A stretch of DNA of 64,000 bases from Valencia hispanica. Taxonomy: Eukaryota > Chordata > Actinopteri > Cyprinodontiformes > Valenciidae. Under the pieces are notes generated by a model, which did not search any database, was not told the DNA's origin, and worked only from the letters and a program-made list of their open reading frames with translations. The stretch lies in the NCBI GenBank assembly GCA_963556495.2, contig OY747701.1, positions 40,869,001 through 40,933,000 on the forward strand. Reading direction: 5' to 3'. Positions 51,901-61,436 of the stretch are shown here, piece by piece (positions within the stretch are counted from its first letter, which is position 1; every line of letters begins with the position of its first letter). The translations under genes and the position numbers were made by a program.

Positions 51901-52954
51901 ACATTTCTGCACTTCAGAATATTTTTCAAAATAAATAAGTGCACGATTAACATCCGAACACGAATAAACTTTGATGACACAACTGAACGAAATGCCCTAG
52001 ACTTTTAACATAAGGCCGAGGCTGCGGCCGTCCCTGGAGCAAGCAGGGAGTGGCGAGCGGCTAGCCACCAGCGCTAGCGCTGACTCCTCATCTGAGATCT
52101 GTCACTCAAAAGGACACGTCCCTTATTATTCATAATTTGAAGCTTAAATTACATCGAAACGTATGAGTTATAAAAAAAATTCATCCCCCTCAGAGTTGTC
52201 ATGACGGTAAACCTAAAATGTTTTTTTGAACCAGTCTGTAAACATGTTTATTTCTGCTGTGAAGTTGGCATTTTTAACATAGGAGTCAAATGGGAACTTG
52301 TTCCTTTCTGGAGCCAGCCCCTAGTGGATGAGGAGGGAACTTCCGTCACTTCCGCACTGGCTTCACATTTGGCCGGCGGAGTTTGCTCCTTGGGTGCTTT
52401 CCAGGCAGCCGGTCCTCTAACTCCTCTATATATTTTTCTATAGAGACTTCCAGAACTTCAGTCTGAGTCAGACCTCCAACACTGGACCCAACCAGATCCC
52501 TGATGCCCGGCGCTCGCTGTGTCACTTTGGGCCTGAGGACGGTGAGAGGAGCACTTCTGTCATGGAGCTCTGGGCTTCCCGCCACACCGGGAGCATCTCA
52601 GTTAGTAAAGCAGAAGTGAGTCAAGAATCACCACAGCAACCTCCAGACAGCCCAGTTCCAGGATCGGACCTGAGGCAAAAGGTGCATACTCAGCCAGAGG
52701 AAGGAGAGGCTGCTGGATCGGGGGGAGATGGTGTGAAGGCCGACAGTGCTGTGAGGAAGAGGGGTGTACTGGAGGGGGGCTTTCTGGGGCGGAAGAAGGC
52801 TCCCCCAATTCCACATCTCTCCTCTGGATCTGAAGGTGGGTGCAGTGACTCATCTGCAAACGCCTCGCCATCCCCAACCAAACTGTCGTCCTCCACGTCG
52901 CCGCGACACAGGAGGCCGCCAGCTGAGCCCTCCAGTCATGACAGTAGCCTGTGA
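33035..52954 (+). CDS. kctd3: KCTD3, BTB and WD-like propeller protein, 19 coding exons
   Basis: This encodes a cytoplasmic BTB-domain protein, 836 codons (human 815). Mammalian KCTD3 binds HCN3 channels and raises their surface level. Exons: 33035-33105, 33463-33516, 34958-35003, 35167-35240, 35364-35422, 39032-39112, 39236-39367, 39847-39937, 40293-40483, 40604-40719, 40800-40887, 41112-41228, 45685-45855, 45996-46151, 47174-47270, 50085-50278, 50429-50567, 50662-50784 and 52444-52954. The BTB/T1 domain opens with [18 protein letters not shown] and continues through [19 protein letters not shown] poorly conserved linker is exon 7. The propeller region (about residues 190-610) includes [48 protein letters not shown] and [17 protein letters not shown]. 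The C-terminal tail has [17 protein letters not shown] and ends SSHDSSL. The KCTD3-type wording and tail separate it from its paralogue SHKBP1. Large introns 5, 12 and 15 are filled with transposable elements. Confidence 0.97.
33547..33640 (-). repeat. (ATCC)n tail repeat with poly-G run
   Basis: ATCC repeated several times, then TCCTATGCAGGGTTGCAGGG and a long G run. This is a truncated reverse-oriented copy of the repeat at 8830-9038, in kctd3 intron 2. Confidence 0.55.
33641..34337 (-). mobile_element. Tc1-like relic in kctd3 intron 2
   Basis: Left end CACAGTGATTCACAAAAGTA and right end AAAAGTTTTGCAAGGCG are eroded inverted repeats. The interior in minus orientation matches the central transposase segment (AACCATTCCATTGTAGCTCT, then CCCACAGCATGAAGTCTCC). 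All frames are broken, and it is about half of full length. Confidence 0.6.
35468..35695. mobile_element. Short hAT-like MITE, copy 2 of 3
   Basis: Starts GTGCAGGGCTACTTAACCCT and ends CCAGGGTTAAGAAACACTG, which pair as imperfect inverted repeats. Internal halves (GGGCCCACTGTCCTACATG and GACAGTGGGCCCTGAGG) are also complementary, so the whole unit is nearly palindromic. It lies in kctd3 intron 5. Confidence 0.6.
35697..36083 (+). mobile_element. Internally deleted Tc1-like element
   Basis: Ends ACAGTTCTTTGCTGAAGTAT and GAATACTAGGCAAGACATTG are degenerate inverted repeats of the same Tc1-like group as 5866-7692. The interior keeps TAGTACAAACAATTGCCCTC and CACAGTGAAACACGGTGATG, but most of the transposase is gone. 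Confidence 0.6.
36331..38523 (+). CDS. L1-type ORF2 reverse transcriptase, C-terminal 730 residues
   Basis: The frame is open from the first base of the element to TGA at 38521-38523, with no stop or frameshift. It begins inside the reverse transcriptase at [18 protein letters not shown]. Further motifs are [13 protein letters not shown] (first catalytic Asp), [20 protein letters not shown] and [11 protein letters not shown] (the YADD box). The long thumb and C-terminal region includes a Cys/His cluster, [10 protein letters not shown] then [13 protein letters not shown], typical of L1/Tx1-group ORF2. The [10 protein letters not shown] wording fits the L1 clade, for which Swimmer is a known fish family. 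The endonuclease domain, ORF1 and promoter are absent, so the copy should not be autonomous. Confidence 0.88.
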   Translation, partial: DAAECASFRPISLLSVDFKILSKLIADRLEDLLPQIINSDQSGFVKARYASDNIRRLLNIIDHSTLHNTTALLLSLDAEKAFDRVEWSYLFAVLEKFNLGGKCIGWVRTMYSDPQAQICINGTLTEKFNLFRGCRQGCPLSPFLFNLAIEPLAQAIRADEEIAGINIGKTKNKISLYADDIILYLTSPEQSIPAVLDLITEFGTISGYKVNLTKSNALLINSSVSNRLKAISPFTWAQNSFKYLGVNVTSKLKNLYLINYVPLLKKVREELEHWKMLPISFLGRINVIKMNVLPRFSYLFQSLPCYLDKTFFKSINKILTSFIWKNTLPRIAFKTLTKSREKGGLVLPDLQMYYWAAQTKGLISWVQRRINAHWIDIEEELCTPISTTLLPFINNINALHQITKTYVVYNTLRAWQDVNKFCGNFGKISRLSPLSLNPDLPPSIGDSLFTKWRDNGIHQFQHLFAEDTLKSFTDLMSEYKIPKQDLYKYLQIRHLINTLKKENRLSLGLTNLEEILMKSTSLKGKISVIYSTLLNHYSSSLTPLRNIWQKDMGCAFDEDQWDTICQNVFSSLSCNKIIEQNYKFMHRMYLTPLRLSKMFSNSSPRCHRCKTCIGSTIHVFWECKKLKHFWKAVHDLTFKVVETQLDLTPTRYLFGTELDKTLDTTRKKRILIMSYIAKKCILLNWNQQRPPSFNLFKQILNETLRLEQRTYAVKNKGDAFQRIWEPFMDL
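38555..38625 (+). repeat. Rex1-like 3' tail motif in the L1 3' UTR
   Basis: TTAATTTCCCTTTGGGATTA followed by AATAAAGTAATTTTGAATTT and GAATT repeats closely resembles the 3' end of the Rex1-like LINE at 22226 (minus strand). It lies inside the L1-type element, upstream of that element's own tail. Confidence 0.6.
41594..43015. mobile_element. hAT-type element nested in a Tc1-like element
   Basis: Ends CAATGTTTCCTCTAA and the complement of CAATGTTCCCTCTAA form terminal inverted repeats. Flanking 8-bp duplications are ACTTGGAC (41586-41593) and ACTTGGGC (43016-43023). An 8-bp duplication is the hAT hallmark. At 1.42 kb it has no open transposase; short frames near 42360-42480 are not assignable. 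Confidence 0.8.
43446..45016 (-). mobile_element. Full-length Tc1-like element nested in another
   Basis: Perfect end blocks CAGTGGCTTGCAAAAG (43446-43461) and CTTTTGCAAGCCACTG (45001-45016). Inside them, longer inverted repeats of about 200 bp reach into the element (for example AACAAAGTGGTGTACACGTG on the left is matched in complement near 44897). TA follows on the right; the left flank reads AA, probably a mutated TA. At 1571 bp it is the usual complete Tc1 size. The transposase lies on the minus strand. Confidence 0.92.
43663..44647 (-). pseudogene. Tc1-like transposase, frameshifted
   Basis: Starts ATG at 44647 ([12 protein letters not shown]) and ends at a stop at 43663-43665 (GGSTKY). 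The N-terminal paired-type helix-turn-helix region survives from 44559 to 44284 ([16 protein letters not shown], then [18 protein letters not shown]). The first catalytic Asp is in [11 protein letters not shown]. The second is in [12 protein letters not shown] and the last Glu in [12 protein letters not shown]. The pieces fall in different frames: one shift follows residue 14, another is near 44300 and another near 44100. It is therefore inactive, though little else is lost. Confidence 0.88.
46350..47039. mobile_element. Non-autonomous hAT element in kctd3 intron 14
   Basis: Terminal inverted repeats TAGGGGTGTAACGGTA and its complement (TACCGTTACACCCCTA at the right end). Flanking 8-bp sequences GTAGTGGC (46342-46349) and GTAGTGAC (47040-47047) differ at one base, supporting hAT. 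No transposase is encoded in the 690 bp. Confidence 0.8.
48215..48306. repeat. Direct repeat of about 34 bp, period 57
   Basis: TGTAGTATGATTATAAGCAC followed by AAATAGCCC and (G/A)CA occurs at 48215 and again at 48272. It lies inside the composite element and looks like a local duplication. Confidence 0.8.
48834..48910. repeat. (TA)n microsatellite
   Basis: A nearly pure AT/TA run of about 77 bp inside the composite element in kctd3 intron 15. Confidence 0.95.
49539..49811 (+). CDS. BED-type zinc finger fragment, probable transposase N-terminus
   Basis: The frame starts at ATG 49539 with [20 protein letters not shown] and stops at 49809-49811, 90 codons. It shows the spacing of a BED zinc finger: aromatic residues (W, F, W), then AYCKLC, then a His pair in SHGASTIHH. 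Teleost hAT-like transposases and domesticated ZBED-type genes begin this way. The frame ends shortly after the finger and no catalytic domain follows in place, so it is either a truncated transposase or the first exon of one. It is not part of kctd3. Confidence 0.6.
   Translation: MGKCKFSALWVNDPAFKDWLKPVMGNEWEAYCKLCRKTINLTWNGVTAIKSHGASTIHHQRIRAREGQLPISFKTFSCEGHCILFIFYLF
50838..50992. mobile_element. Short hAT-like MITE, copy 3 of 3
   Basis: Contains CCTGCATGTTTCAGATGTTT and CACACCTGATTTCAATTGAT, with the reversed partner ATCATCTGAATCAGGAGTGT, then AGGGAAACATCTAAAACA. It is near-palindromic and related to 25013-25212 and 35468-35695. It lies in kctd3 intron 18. Confidence 0.55.
51017..51741 (-). 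mobile_element. Tc1-like transposase relic in kctd3 intron 18
   Basis: The minus strand retains [18 protein letters not shown] (second Asp region) and [18 protein letters not shown] (last Glu block). Upstream pieces at 51410-51741 lie in other frames. No inverted ends were found. Confidence 0.6.
52015..52430. repeat. Unplaced interspersed repeat before the last kctd3 exon
   Basis: Sequence including CTTTCTGGAGCCAGCCCCTA and CTTCCGCACTGGCTTCACAT resembles a common teleost repeat that I recognise but cannot name. It ends just before the branch and acceptor region of kctd3 exon 19. No coding potential is supported. Confidence 0.35.
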
Positions 52955-54048
52955 GAGCGACTCCTCCCCTGATCATTGGAATTAACCTGAAGGTGCATGC
53001 AAGGAGGTCAGTGCTAAATATAAAGGCAAAGGAAGAACACACAATCAGCTGCAACAAAAGTCACTTTTTTACATACAGGTGTGGCTCATGAAGAAGCTAC
53101 AGGTTTCCAACATCATCAGTTTGACATCTGAGTAAGAATGCATTTCAGTATTGTTCTCTGCGAGGTATAATTGGGACTTTCTTCCGTCTCAGGCTGCCTT
53201 TCATGTTTTAAGTCTGTTTTAAAAGTCAGGTGGTGATCGCCACAATATTAGGATTCAATCTTCTGTTTTCTCTCCCTGTGAGTATGTTGCTCTCAAAACA
53301 ACTTTAGGAGCAAAAGCACAAGGTCACAGATTGGGTCAGTCACAGGAAGAGCAAAGCAAATAAGACAAAACAAGCCCAGTGTTAGTAACCATGTGTTGGA
53401 AAGGGACATAGACGGTTACATTAGCTTCAGTTTGGTTAAAAGGAAAAAAAAAAGCTTAAAATTTAAGAATGTGTTTTTAAAATTAGAAATAAGAAAATTC
53501 TTTATTAGCAGAGAAAATTAAATTATTACCTGAAAAAGCTTGACGAAGCATTCAAGAGCTTTTTACCTTACAGAATACGTTTATTTTAACAACAGAGCTC
53601 CTAACACATTATCGTGCTGTGGATGTTCATGTAACTTATCTAAATCATGTTACCTTATCCAGAATGTTGGCAGCTACTTATATCCCAGAATACTTTCTCT
53701 ACAGCAGCCGGAGTCAGAGACGTTTACATTAAACAACAGCTGACATTACAGCAGTTACTCCGTGCAGGTCGGGCATGCAATACAATTTTCACTGTTAGTT
53801 GTGTGACAGCTCAGCGCAATGCAGCAGTGAAGATGCAGAATAGAAACTTGGACTCTGGTATTCAGATGAAGGTTATGGCAAATGATTATGTGTGGACATA
53901 TTGTAGAAATATACTTAGATCTAGCCTTTTTTGTCATTAGTGTACCTTCACTTAAACATTAAAACCTCCTCCTAAATGGGGAAAAAATGGAAAGTGTCGA
54001 TTTCAACGCAGTAATTACAGTTGTCTAATTACACATTTTAAATGTACA
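52955..54048 (+). other. kctd3 3' flank and probable 3' UTR
   Basis: No exon or repeat was recognised in the kilobase after the kctd3 stop codon. It should include 3' untranslated sequence. No poly(A) signal could be chosen with confidence. Confidence 0.35.
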
Positions 54049-55753
54049 GGTGCTCACAAAAGTATTCACCACATTTTTTTTCACCCAGAAACATCAACGT
54101 ATTTAATAGGAATTTTATGTGAAATTCCCACACTGAGGAATCCGTTGGATTCATATGTTTTACCTCTTTTACTCTAATACTTAAATAAAATCTATCCAAC
54201 CCAATTGGCACCTGAAATCACCTAGATAGTCAATAGACTCCAGCTACATGTAATTTACTCTCAGTATAAATACAGCTGTGAACCAACAGCATCATAAAGG
54301 TCGGTGGACTCGGCAGACAGCTCGGAGATAAAGCAAACTGGAGAAGTTAAAGCTCTCGTTCACTAAGAAACTGTAATATTTGTTCTCTTTGAAATATGGT
54401 CGCTCGCTCTGAGCTGCATATGCATGCTGCACAGGAACATTTTCTCTAACCCTTCATTTGCCTGCATTAGCCACAGAAAGGAAAAAGACGGCAAAAACGA
54501 GCGAGTCAGAAAAAGTATTTTCTACGTCACAGAGAAAATTATGATTCATGGTCTCGTCCACGGGAAGGCAGTATTGATTTCGCGGTCAGAAGAGAGCAGA
54601 GCGAGTCTCTGCTAGTAGAAGCTAACCATTAGCAACTCCACAACATGGCGGAACACGTTCAGGATTGTGTTATTTGTGGAGATAAAATATTAGTGTTGCA
54701 TTTTTTACTCAAGGTAAGGAAGAAATGGTTGGAATTTGTCTTTGGAACACCACTAGCAAAGTATAATGCTAAGTTAGTTATTTGTTCAAAGGCAGCATCG
54801 CGTTGCTGCTAGCCAATCAGAGGTGAGACGTTTGCATATCATGAATACTAATGAGTTAGACTCGTAATCCTGTCTTTTCCCCCCACCCACTCCTCCGACA
54901 TACTTCAACCTATTGAAACAGGAGCGAGAGAGCATTTTTTCCATTCATCCTAGAGACCACAGCAAATGTATTGAAAAAACGAGTGAACGAGACCTTAACA
55001 AAAACAGGGTTAGGTTATAAACCATCAATTCAATTCATTTAGAGAACATGAATCAGAGATGCAGCTAAGAGGCACTGGAGGAGGCGCAGAGAGTCAGGGC
55101 TCAGCTGGGACAATCCGTTGACAGGCAAAAGCTAACAGCAAAGTCTTAACAGTTAAATCTTAACTATTAAGTCTTAACAGCAAAATCAACACCCAAACAT
55201 CTAGCACCATCAAGCTGCTCAAATAAAGACACATTTCCTATCAGGAAGTCAGTCTTAAATAGTGAGGCCTCTTCAGTGATTGGATGATCAGCTGGTGCCT
55301 TGTCCAATCATTTCTGCTGGAGGCTTCAATCAGGAAGGGCCAATCAGGTTGAAGTCTTGTCTTGATTCCACAGTGGAGCCATTAGGCGGGAAGCTGCAAT
55401 TTCACCAACCCCTGCATCTAAACAGAATAGACAAAAAAACAGAACACAACATACAAGGCCACTGACTGTAACACCAACTATTACAAATCTGGTCTTGGAA
55501 GACTGACAAGAAGAAAGCCATTGTTTAGAGGTCCTGTTTGCTTGTTGTTTGTCACAAGCCATGTAGAGGACACAGCTAGCATGTGGAAGAAGAAACTCAG
55601 TTCAGATGAGACTAAAATGCGTCAAACAGCAGAAGCATTCAGAAAAGTTGAAAACCAATGTATCCCCATTAAAAATAAAGTGATGTTTGTTGTTGTAAAG
55701 TGACAAAATGTGAAAAAGTTTAGGGTGAACAAGAATACTTTTGGAAGGTACTG
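54049..55753 (+). mobile_element. Tc1-like relic interrupted by a TTAA-target element
   Basis: Left end GGTGCTCACAAAAGTATTCA and right end AAGAATACTTTTGGAAGGTA are eroded inverted repeats. On the right side the coding part reads TCACAAGCCATGTAGAGGAC, then AGTTCAGATGAGACTAAAAT (first catalytic Asp region). The element is interrupted at 54351-54994; the flanking sequence resumes as CAGGGTTAGGTTATAAACC, as an uninterrupted Tc1-like element would. Confidence 0.65.
54351..54994. mobile_element. TTAA-target DNA transposon (Kolobok-like)
   Basis: The 644-bp unit is flanked by TTAA at 54347-54350 and 54995-54998. Ends AGCTCTCGTTCACT and the complement of GGTCTCGTTCACT are inverted repeats. TTAA targets are used by piggyBac and Kolobok elements. 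The ends lack the CCY start of piggyBac, so Kolobok is favoured. A short frame near 54645 (MAEHVQDCVICGDKILVL) is followed by GTAAGG and could be the remnant of a transposase exon; this is weak. Confidence 0.6.
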
Positions 55754-56530
55754 TATATTTGAAAGCAGACATATAAAGCTGACATTCACATGAACACTTT
55801 TCAGTGCTTATATTTTAGGGCTCGTTTCTGAGCAAATTCTTTAAGAGAACAAGTGCTTCTATTCCCGCTTGAGATTATCCACATTCCCCCCCAAAGGTGC
55901 CTGTGCAAGATCATTTAATAACACTAATAACATTTATTAGTTTTATTTTTCATACCTTATATTAGATCCGAGAGGATTTACATATACACTCCCTCACTTT
56001 AACTTATTTAAAAGAGGTGTTGAAATGTGTTTTGGTTGGCTGTTGTAGTGCCTTATTTAACTGTTATGTTTCAATGGAAAAGTGTAGTGACCAAAGGATT
56101 GTGACGAGGGAGATCACTGTGGAGGAACATTATGGACCTGCCTGCACTGATTTAAGCTTGAATAGTTTTTAAAGATTTAAAGAAGGCCAGATTAGCGTTA
56201 AATATGAACCACAAGAGGAAAAATGGCTGAGTATGATGCATTAGTGAGGGCTTTAAATAAATAATTTAATTGATGCATTTCCAGAAGTGTTGTACCTAAA
56301 AACAACAAATGTGAGAAATTATAAAGTCACTGAGGTTCCTGCTTGTACAAAGATACATAGATTTTGATACACTAACATTACAGTCGACATGCATATTCAA
56401 AACAAAATCCTAACAAGGATGCACTCACGTGTTTTATTGTATGTTTATACTAACATGTATACATAAAAGGCCTATATTGATGTAATCACATATTGGACCT
56501 AAATATGTTTTTCTTGCACTATACAGTCTA

Positions 56531-58012
56531 ATAAACTCAGCAAAAAAAGAAATGTCCTCTGACTTTCAACTGTTTTTACTTTCAGTAAACTTAATGTGTG
56601 TAAATATTTGTATGAACACTAAAAGAGTCAACACCATAAGACATGAACAAAAAATGTTTCACACACATGTGACTAACAGAAATAGAATAATGTGTCCTTG
56701 AATGAAGGGAGGCTCAAAATCAAAAGTACCAGTCAGTATCTGGTGTGGCCACCAGCTGCTTGAAGTACTGCAGTGCATCTCCTCCTCATGGACTGGACCA
56801 GATTTACAGTTCTTGCTGTGAGATGTTACCCCAATCTTCCACTAAGGCACTTGCAAGTTCCTGGACATTTCTGGGGGGAATGGCCCTAGCCCTCACCCTG
56901 CGATCCAACAGGTCCCAGACGTGCTCAATGGGATTGAGATCCGGGCTCTTCGCTGGCCATGGCAGAACACTGACATTGCCGTCATGCAGAAACTCACTCA
57001 CAGAACGAGCAGTATGGCTGGTGGCATTGTCCTGCTGGAGGATCATGTCCGGATGAGCATGCATAAAGGGTACCACATGAGGGAGGAGGATGTCTTCCCT
57101 GTACTGGAAGGCATTGAGATTGCCTGCAATGACAACAAGCTCAGTCTGATGGTGATGTGATATACCGCCCCAGACCATGACGGACCCCCCACCTCCAAAT
57201 CGATCCCGCTCCAGGGTACAGGCCTCGGTGTAACGCTCATTCCTTTGACGATAAACACGAATCCGTCCATCACCCCTGGTGAGACAAAACCTTGACTCAT
57301 CCATGAAGAGCACTTTTTGCCACTATTGTCTGGTCCAGCAAAGGTGGGTTTGTGCCCATAGGCGGCGTTGTTGCTGGTGATGTCTGGTAAGGACCTGCCT
57401 TACAACAGGCCTACAAGCCCTCAGTCCAGCCTCTCTCAGCCTATTGTGGACAGTCTGAGCACTGATGGAGGGATTGTGTGTTCCTGGTGTGACTCGGGCA
57501 GTTGTTGTGGCCATCCTGTACCTGTCACGCAGGTGTGATATTCGGATGTACCGATCCTGTGCAGGTGTTGTTACACGTGGTCTTCCACTGCGAGGATGAT
57601 CAGCTGTCCTTCCTGTCTCCCTGTAGCGCTGTCTTAGGCGTCTCACAGTGCGAACATGGCAATTTATTGCCCTAGCCACATCAGCAGTCCTCATGCCTCC
57701 CTGCAGCATGCCTAACGCACGTTCATGCAGATGAGCAGGGACCCTGGGCATCTTTCTTTGGGTGTTTTTCACAGTCTGTAGACAAGTCTCTTTAGTGTCC
57801 TGCCTAAAGGCCTACTTTCTGTAAGCTGTTAAGGTCTCAACGACTATTCCACAGGTGCATGTTAATTAATTGATTATGGTTAATTGAACATGCATGGAAA
57901 ACATTGTTTAAACCCTTTACAATGAAGATCTGTAAAGTTATTTGGATTTTTACAACATTATTATTGAAATACAGTCATGAAAAAGGGACGTTTCTTTTTT
58001 TGCTGAGGTTAT
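56531..58012 (-). mobile_element. Nearly intact Tc1-like element
   Basis: Ends ATAAACTCAGCAAAAAAAGA and the complement of ATAACCTCAGCAAAAAAAGA, flanked by TA at 56529-56530 and 58013-58014. Size is 1482 bp. The terminal CTCAGCAAAAAAAGAAACGTCC-type repeat belongs to a different Tc1-like family from the others in the window. It lies between kctd3 and ush2a. Confidence 0.92.
56733..57751 (-). pseudogene. Tc1-like transposase with one stop and one frameshift
   Basis: About 339 codons, the normal Tc1 length. ATG at 57751 (MPRVPAHLHERALGMLQGG) opens an N-terminal helix-turn-helix pair (ARAINCHVRTVRRLRQRY) and a GRP-type linker (HPRSGRPRVTTPAQ). A single TAG at 57325-57323 interrupts the frame, which continues unchanged to VLFMDESRF (first Asp). 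It then reads GGGGSVMVWGGI, LQQDNATSHTA (second Asp) and [13 protein letters not shown] (Glu). Near 56805 a one-base shift moves the last 20 or so residues (NLVQSMRRRC to AAGGHTRY) into another frame, ending at 56733-56735. Only these two lesions were seen. Confidence 0.88.
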
Positions 58013-58345
58013 TACAGTAAATTTCTAGTGTTTGTTTTAGATGCAAAATATTCAGTTTAATGTGTTATCGTAGCACATAGTTGTTTGTTTGCAGCATGTT
58101 TTCCCTGTTGTCCATCATCTCCTTTCTGGCTTTGTTTACATTATATTACAGCCAGCATATCCGTTTATTTAAGCTTCATTGTATGATACTGTTTTATGTA
58201 CTGAGTTTAGAAAATGCTTCGATGTGAGGTAATATTTACAACTGTGGTCTCGGGCCTTTTCATATGTGAAGTTGACATTGAATCGAAGTTTATGTAGTTT
58301 AAATTAAAATGACCGGAACATAATTTGTCTTTCCCAACCTGATAG

Positions 58346-59188
58346 TAGGCATGGGTCGGTATGAGATTCAGATGGTATGATAGCCTTTTGTAAAAATACC
58401 ACAATTTTACGGTATCCCCATACACAAAAACGTGGTTGCTAAAAATGCAAAAACAATATCTAATTACATTTATTTAAAACAGAAAATAAACGATTCTTCC
58501 TACTTCTTCAAAAGTAGTCCAACACATTGATGAGTACAGTTGTAATAATGGTATTACACATATGAAATAAACAGCTGCTGTAATTGGAGGTTAGTGTGGT
58601 TTCTTTTCCATTTAATTTATTTTATAGTGCTAATTTAAAACCTTACAAGACAGATCCAGTTTATATACTGAAATGTATATAAATAATACAGTTGGAATTG
58701 GTGTGTGGGGGTTTGACAGTTGAGGGGTGATTATATGCAAACTCTGCTTATTGTAACATCACAAAATGGCACTTTTTCAAACGGCTTCTAGAAGCCCAAG
58801 ATTTTTGACCGCAAAAATTTTGTTTTTATTCATATTTGGAGTGTTTGTAGAGGGAGCAGAGACCCAAATGGCCACACAAAAGAATTAAAACAAGTTACAT
58901 TTGCATTATATGTCTCCTTTAAAAGCTACCCCTCCTTCAAAACAAGTGTATGGCGTCAGTGGACGGCTGATTGCATCATTAACTTTGCAGCAATTCCCCC
59001 TACTGAGCATGCATGGGGCAACAGTGGGAAGAAATGACTCACTTTGAGCAGGAAGAAACCTCCTGCAGAACCACACTCAGCTTAATTGTTCATATCCCAG
59101 GTCCGACTGGAGGTTTCAGAGTCCGTTTTGGGAATTTGAAACACAAACTTTTTTTTAAACCTTAATACCATTAACCTACCCATGCCTA
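58346..59188. mobile_element. Inverted-repeat element with ends TAGGCATGGGT
   Basis: TAGGCATGGGTCGGTAT opens and the complement of TAGGCATGGGTAGGTT closes an 843-bp unit. Subterminal text (GGTATGATAGCC on the left, TTAATACCATTAACC on the right) is also roughly complementary. No frame is open. A convincing target duplication was not found; a hAT-type origin is possible. Confidence 0.55.
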
Positions 59189-61436
59189 CCTGTGGTTTGC
59201 AACAGGATATTTCTTTCAGCCCACTCCTAAAACTGTTGTTTTTCTGTACAAAGTATTTTATATGTATTCTGTAATCCTAACATTTCCATGTTTTAATTAC
59301 TTGACTGTGAAAAAAGGAAAAAAACTTTGATTAGATTAATCTAAACAGTAGGATGTTTTAATGATGATTTTCAGGTATTTAAAGCTGAACCCAGCAATAG
59401 GAAAACAACAATGAAGAATTTGGTATGAGTTTTATTGCATGTTTTGTTTTGAGCATCACGGAGGTGCGTTTTTTCCCCCGCAACTCTCTGATTTCACTAA
59501 CCTTCCCGTCAGACAGTCTCTTAGATGGCTTCTGTCGTCATTGTGATTTATGAGTTTAATAAAAGCCTGTGTTTGTGTGTAGCTCAGGGCCATACTGTCC
59601 CTAACAATCACTCCACAAGCTCTCTTTCACAGCCTCCCCCCTCCCTCTGTGGCTGACAATAGCTGTGAATGCAGCCGCGAACGCTTCAGAAGTGCCCTTG
59701 TCAGATTGGCGTCCTTGAGCAGGGGGCCTCGGTTGTTACTGCCAGTTTGTTAATTTTAAACTTGCCTAGATGTCCCCTTAAGGGACACGGCAGCAAAAGT
59801 AAATTACGGCAGCATAGTTTTGATGGAGACAGTGGCGCTGCTGTGGGCGCATATGTGTGGTGACTAAGGCACTGTACAGCTGTTAGCATATCTGTGTTTT
59901 AGAAACTCAGCAGAAAATGCAAAAACAGGCTAAAAACATGAGTTTTAGATAAAGCTCCTTCATTAGTATTGAAAAAGGCAGGGGTTTAGAAACATTTAAT
60001 AGTTCTGTGTACACAAAGTTGCTCTGTTTATCATCCTGTCTCACTTCCTCACATCTCTAGACACCAACATGTGGAATTTTTCAAATTACGTTCAAAGTAT
60101 TTCGATTTCATGTTGCTTAAATGAATACTAATGATAAAAACAATATTAACCTCATCAAATAGAAGAAACATTTACATGTGTCAAGTGATGTTTTGTTTTG
60201 CCTTTTATTGTAAAACTTTATTTTGTTTGAACATCGGTCTGGTACATTTGTGCTTCTTTTGTTGACTTGCTGCTTTCAAATACTGACATTTCACTTCACA
60301 GTGGAGTAAAGAAAGATTAAACTGTTCATATCTGTCCCTTGGTCTCTTTTTAACCAAACTTGGTTTAAATTATTTGAATGATAATTAATGGATGGATGGA
60401 TGATATAAATTTGTAACAGAAGCTTGCTTTTTATCTTGTGAGAGAGCAAATGTTTAACTTCATGTGGTAAGCAAACAAGAAAACTTGTTTTTATTTTTTA
60501 TTTATTATTCACCCATAAATACACAATCTATGAAGTATCTATAAATAAAAATTATATATACAGCCATAAATAATGCTGCTAGAGTTTAAAAAACAGGTTG
60601 GACATAACAGCAGACTTGAATATTGTATACATACAAAACTTTTTAAAAACCCATTAACATTAAAATGTGTAGATAAGTAAACATATTTCTCTATTAAATA
60701 CTGTTTAAGTCTAGGCTATGAAATCTTGTACTAACCATTGTTTTTTTTACTTCTGTAAAAATACTAAACAGGAATTTTCTTTTCCTTTGTCTCATTTTAG
60801 TTGAAACTGAAGGTTTCAACGACAGAACAGTGAAAGAATCTGTAATCCACAGAAATAATAACGGCCAATAATCACATTATCGACAAGTAAACGCATCTGA
60901 GTTGACTATCACTCGTTTGTTTTACATTTAAATTGCAATAAGCAGTAAATCCACAAAGATGCAACAAGACAAAATCTCAGTTTGGACTTTTAAGTTACTT
61001 CACAACAAAGAAAGCACATTTGTATATTTCAGCAAAATATTATAATAATAATACAAAAAATGTAAAAAGTTGGCAAATCTTTCTAGTAACAATAACATGA
61101 AGGCCAATGTGTCCGTCTACATTTAAAGCCCTGGTAGTGTTGATTACAGATATGGTAATAGGCACAGTTACCAGGTGAGGAAGTGACTGACATGAATACG
61201 CTTCTGAGAATTTAAACCTTGTAAAAGCAGTTGGCAAGCAGAGAAAGTGGATCATAATCTAACCCCAACATTCACAAACCATCTATGCCATAAAATGACC
61301 AACTATGGGGAGACTTTAGTCTATATATGAACTCTAAATTTAAAGCTTAGCTCTACCAGGTGTCAAACACACTGTATGGGGTAACAATAAGAGGACATCA
61401 AAAAGCACGAGTGTTACCAGCCTTAGGAATCATGTC
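59189..61436. other. kctd3/ush2a tail-to-tail intergenic region
   Basis: No gene was recognised. The right part should contain the ush2a 3' untranslated region (minus strand). Candidate AATAAA signals on the minus strand (TTTATT on the plus strand) lie at 60490-60495 and 60501-60506. The remainder is AT-rich without transposon ends that I can identify. Confidence 0.35.

Noticed and set aside
33035..52954. Assignment to SHKBP1, the paralogue of KCTD3
   Set aside because: The propeller wording, the C-terminal [17 protein letters not shown] block and the ush2a neighbour all fit KCTD3 better; SHKBP1 has a different tail.
52602..53057. 151-codon minus-strand frame
   Set aside because: Antisense shadow of the long last exon of kctd3.
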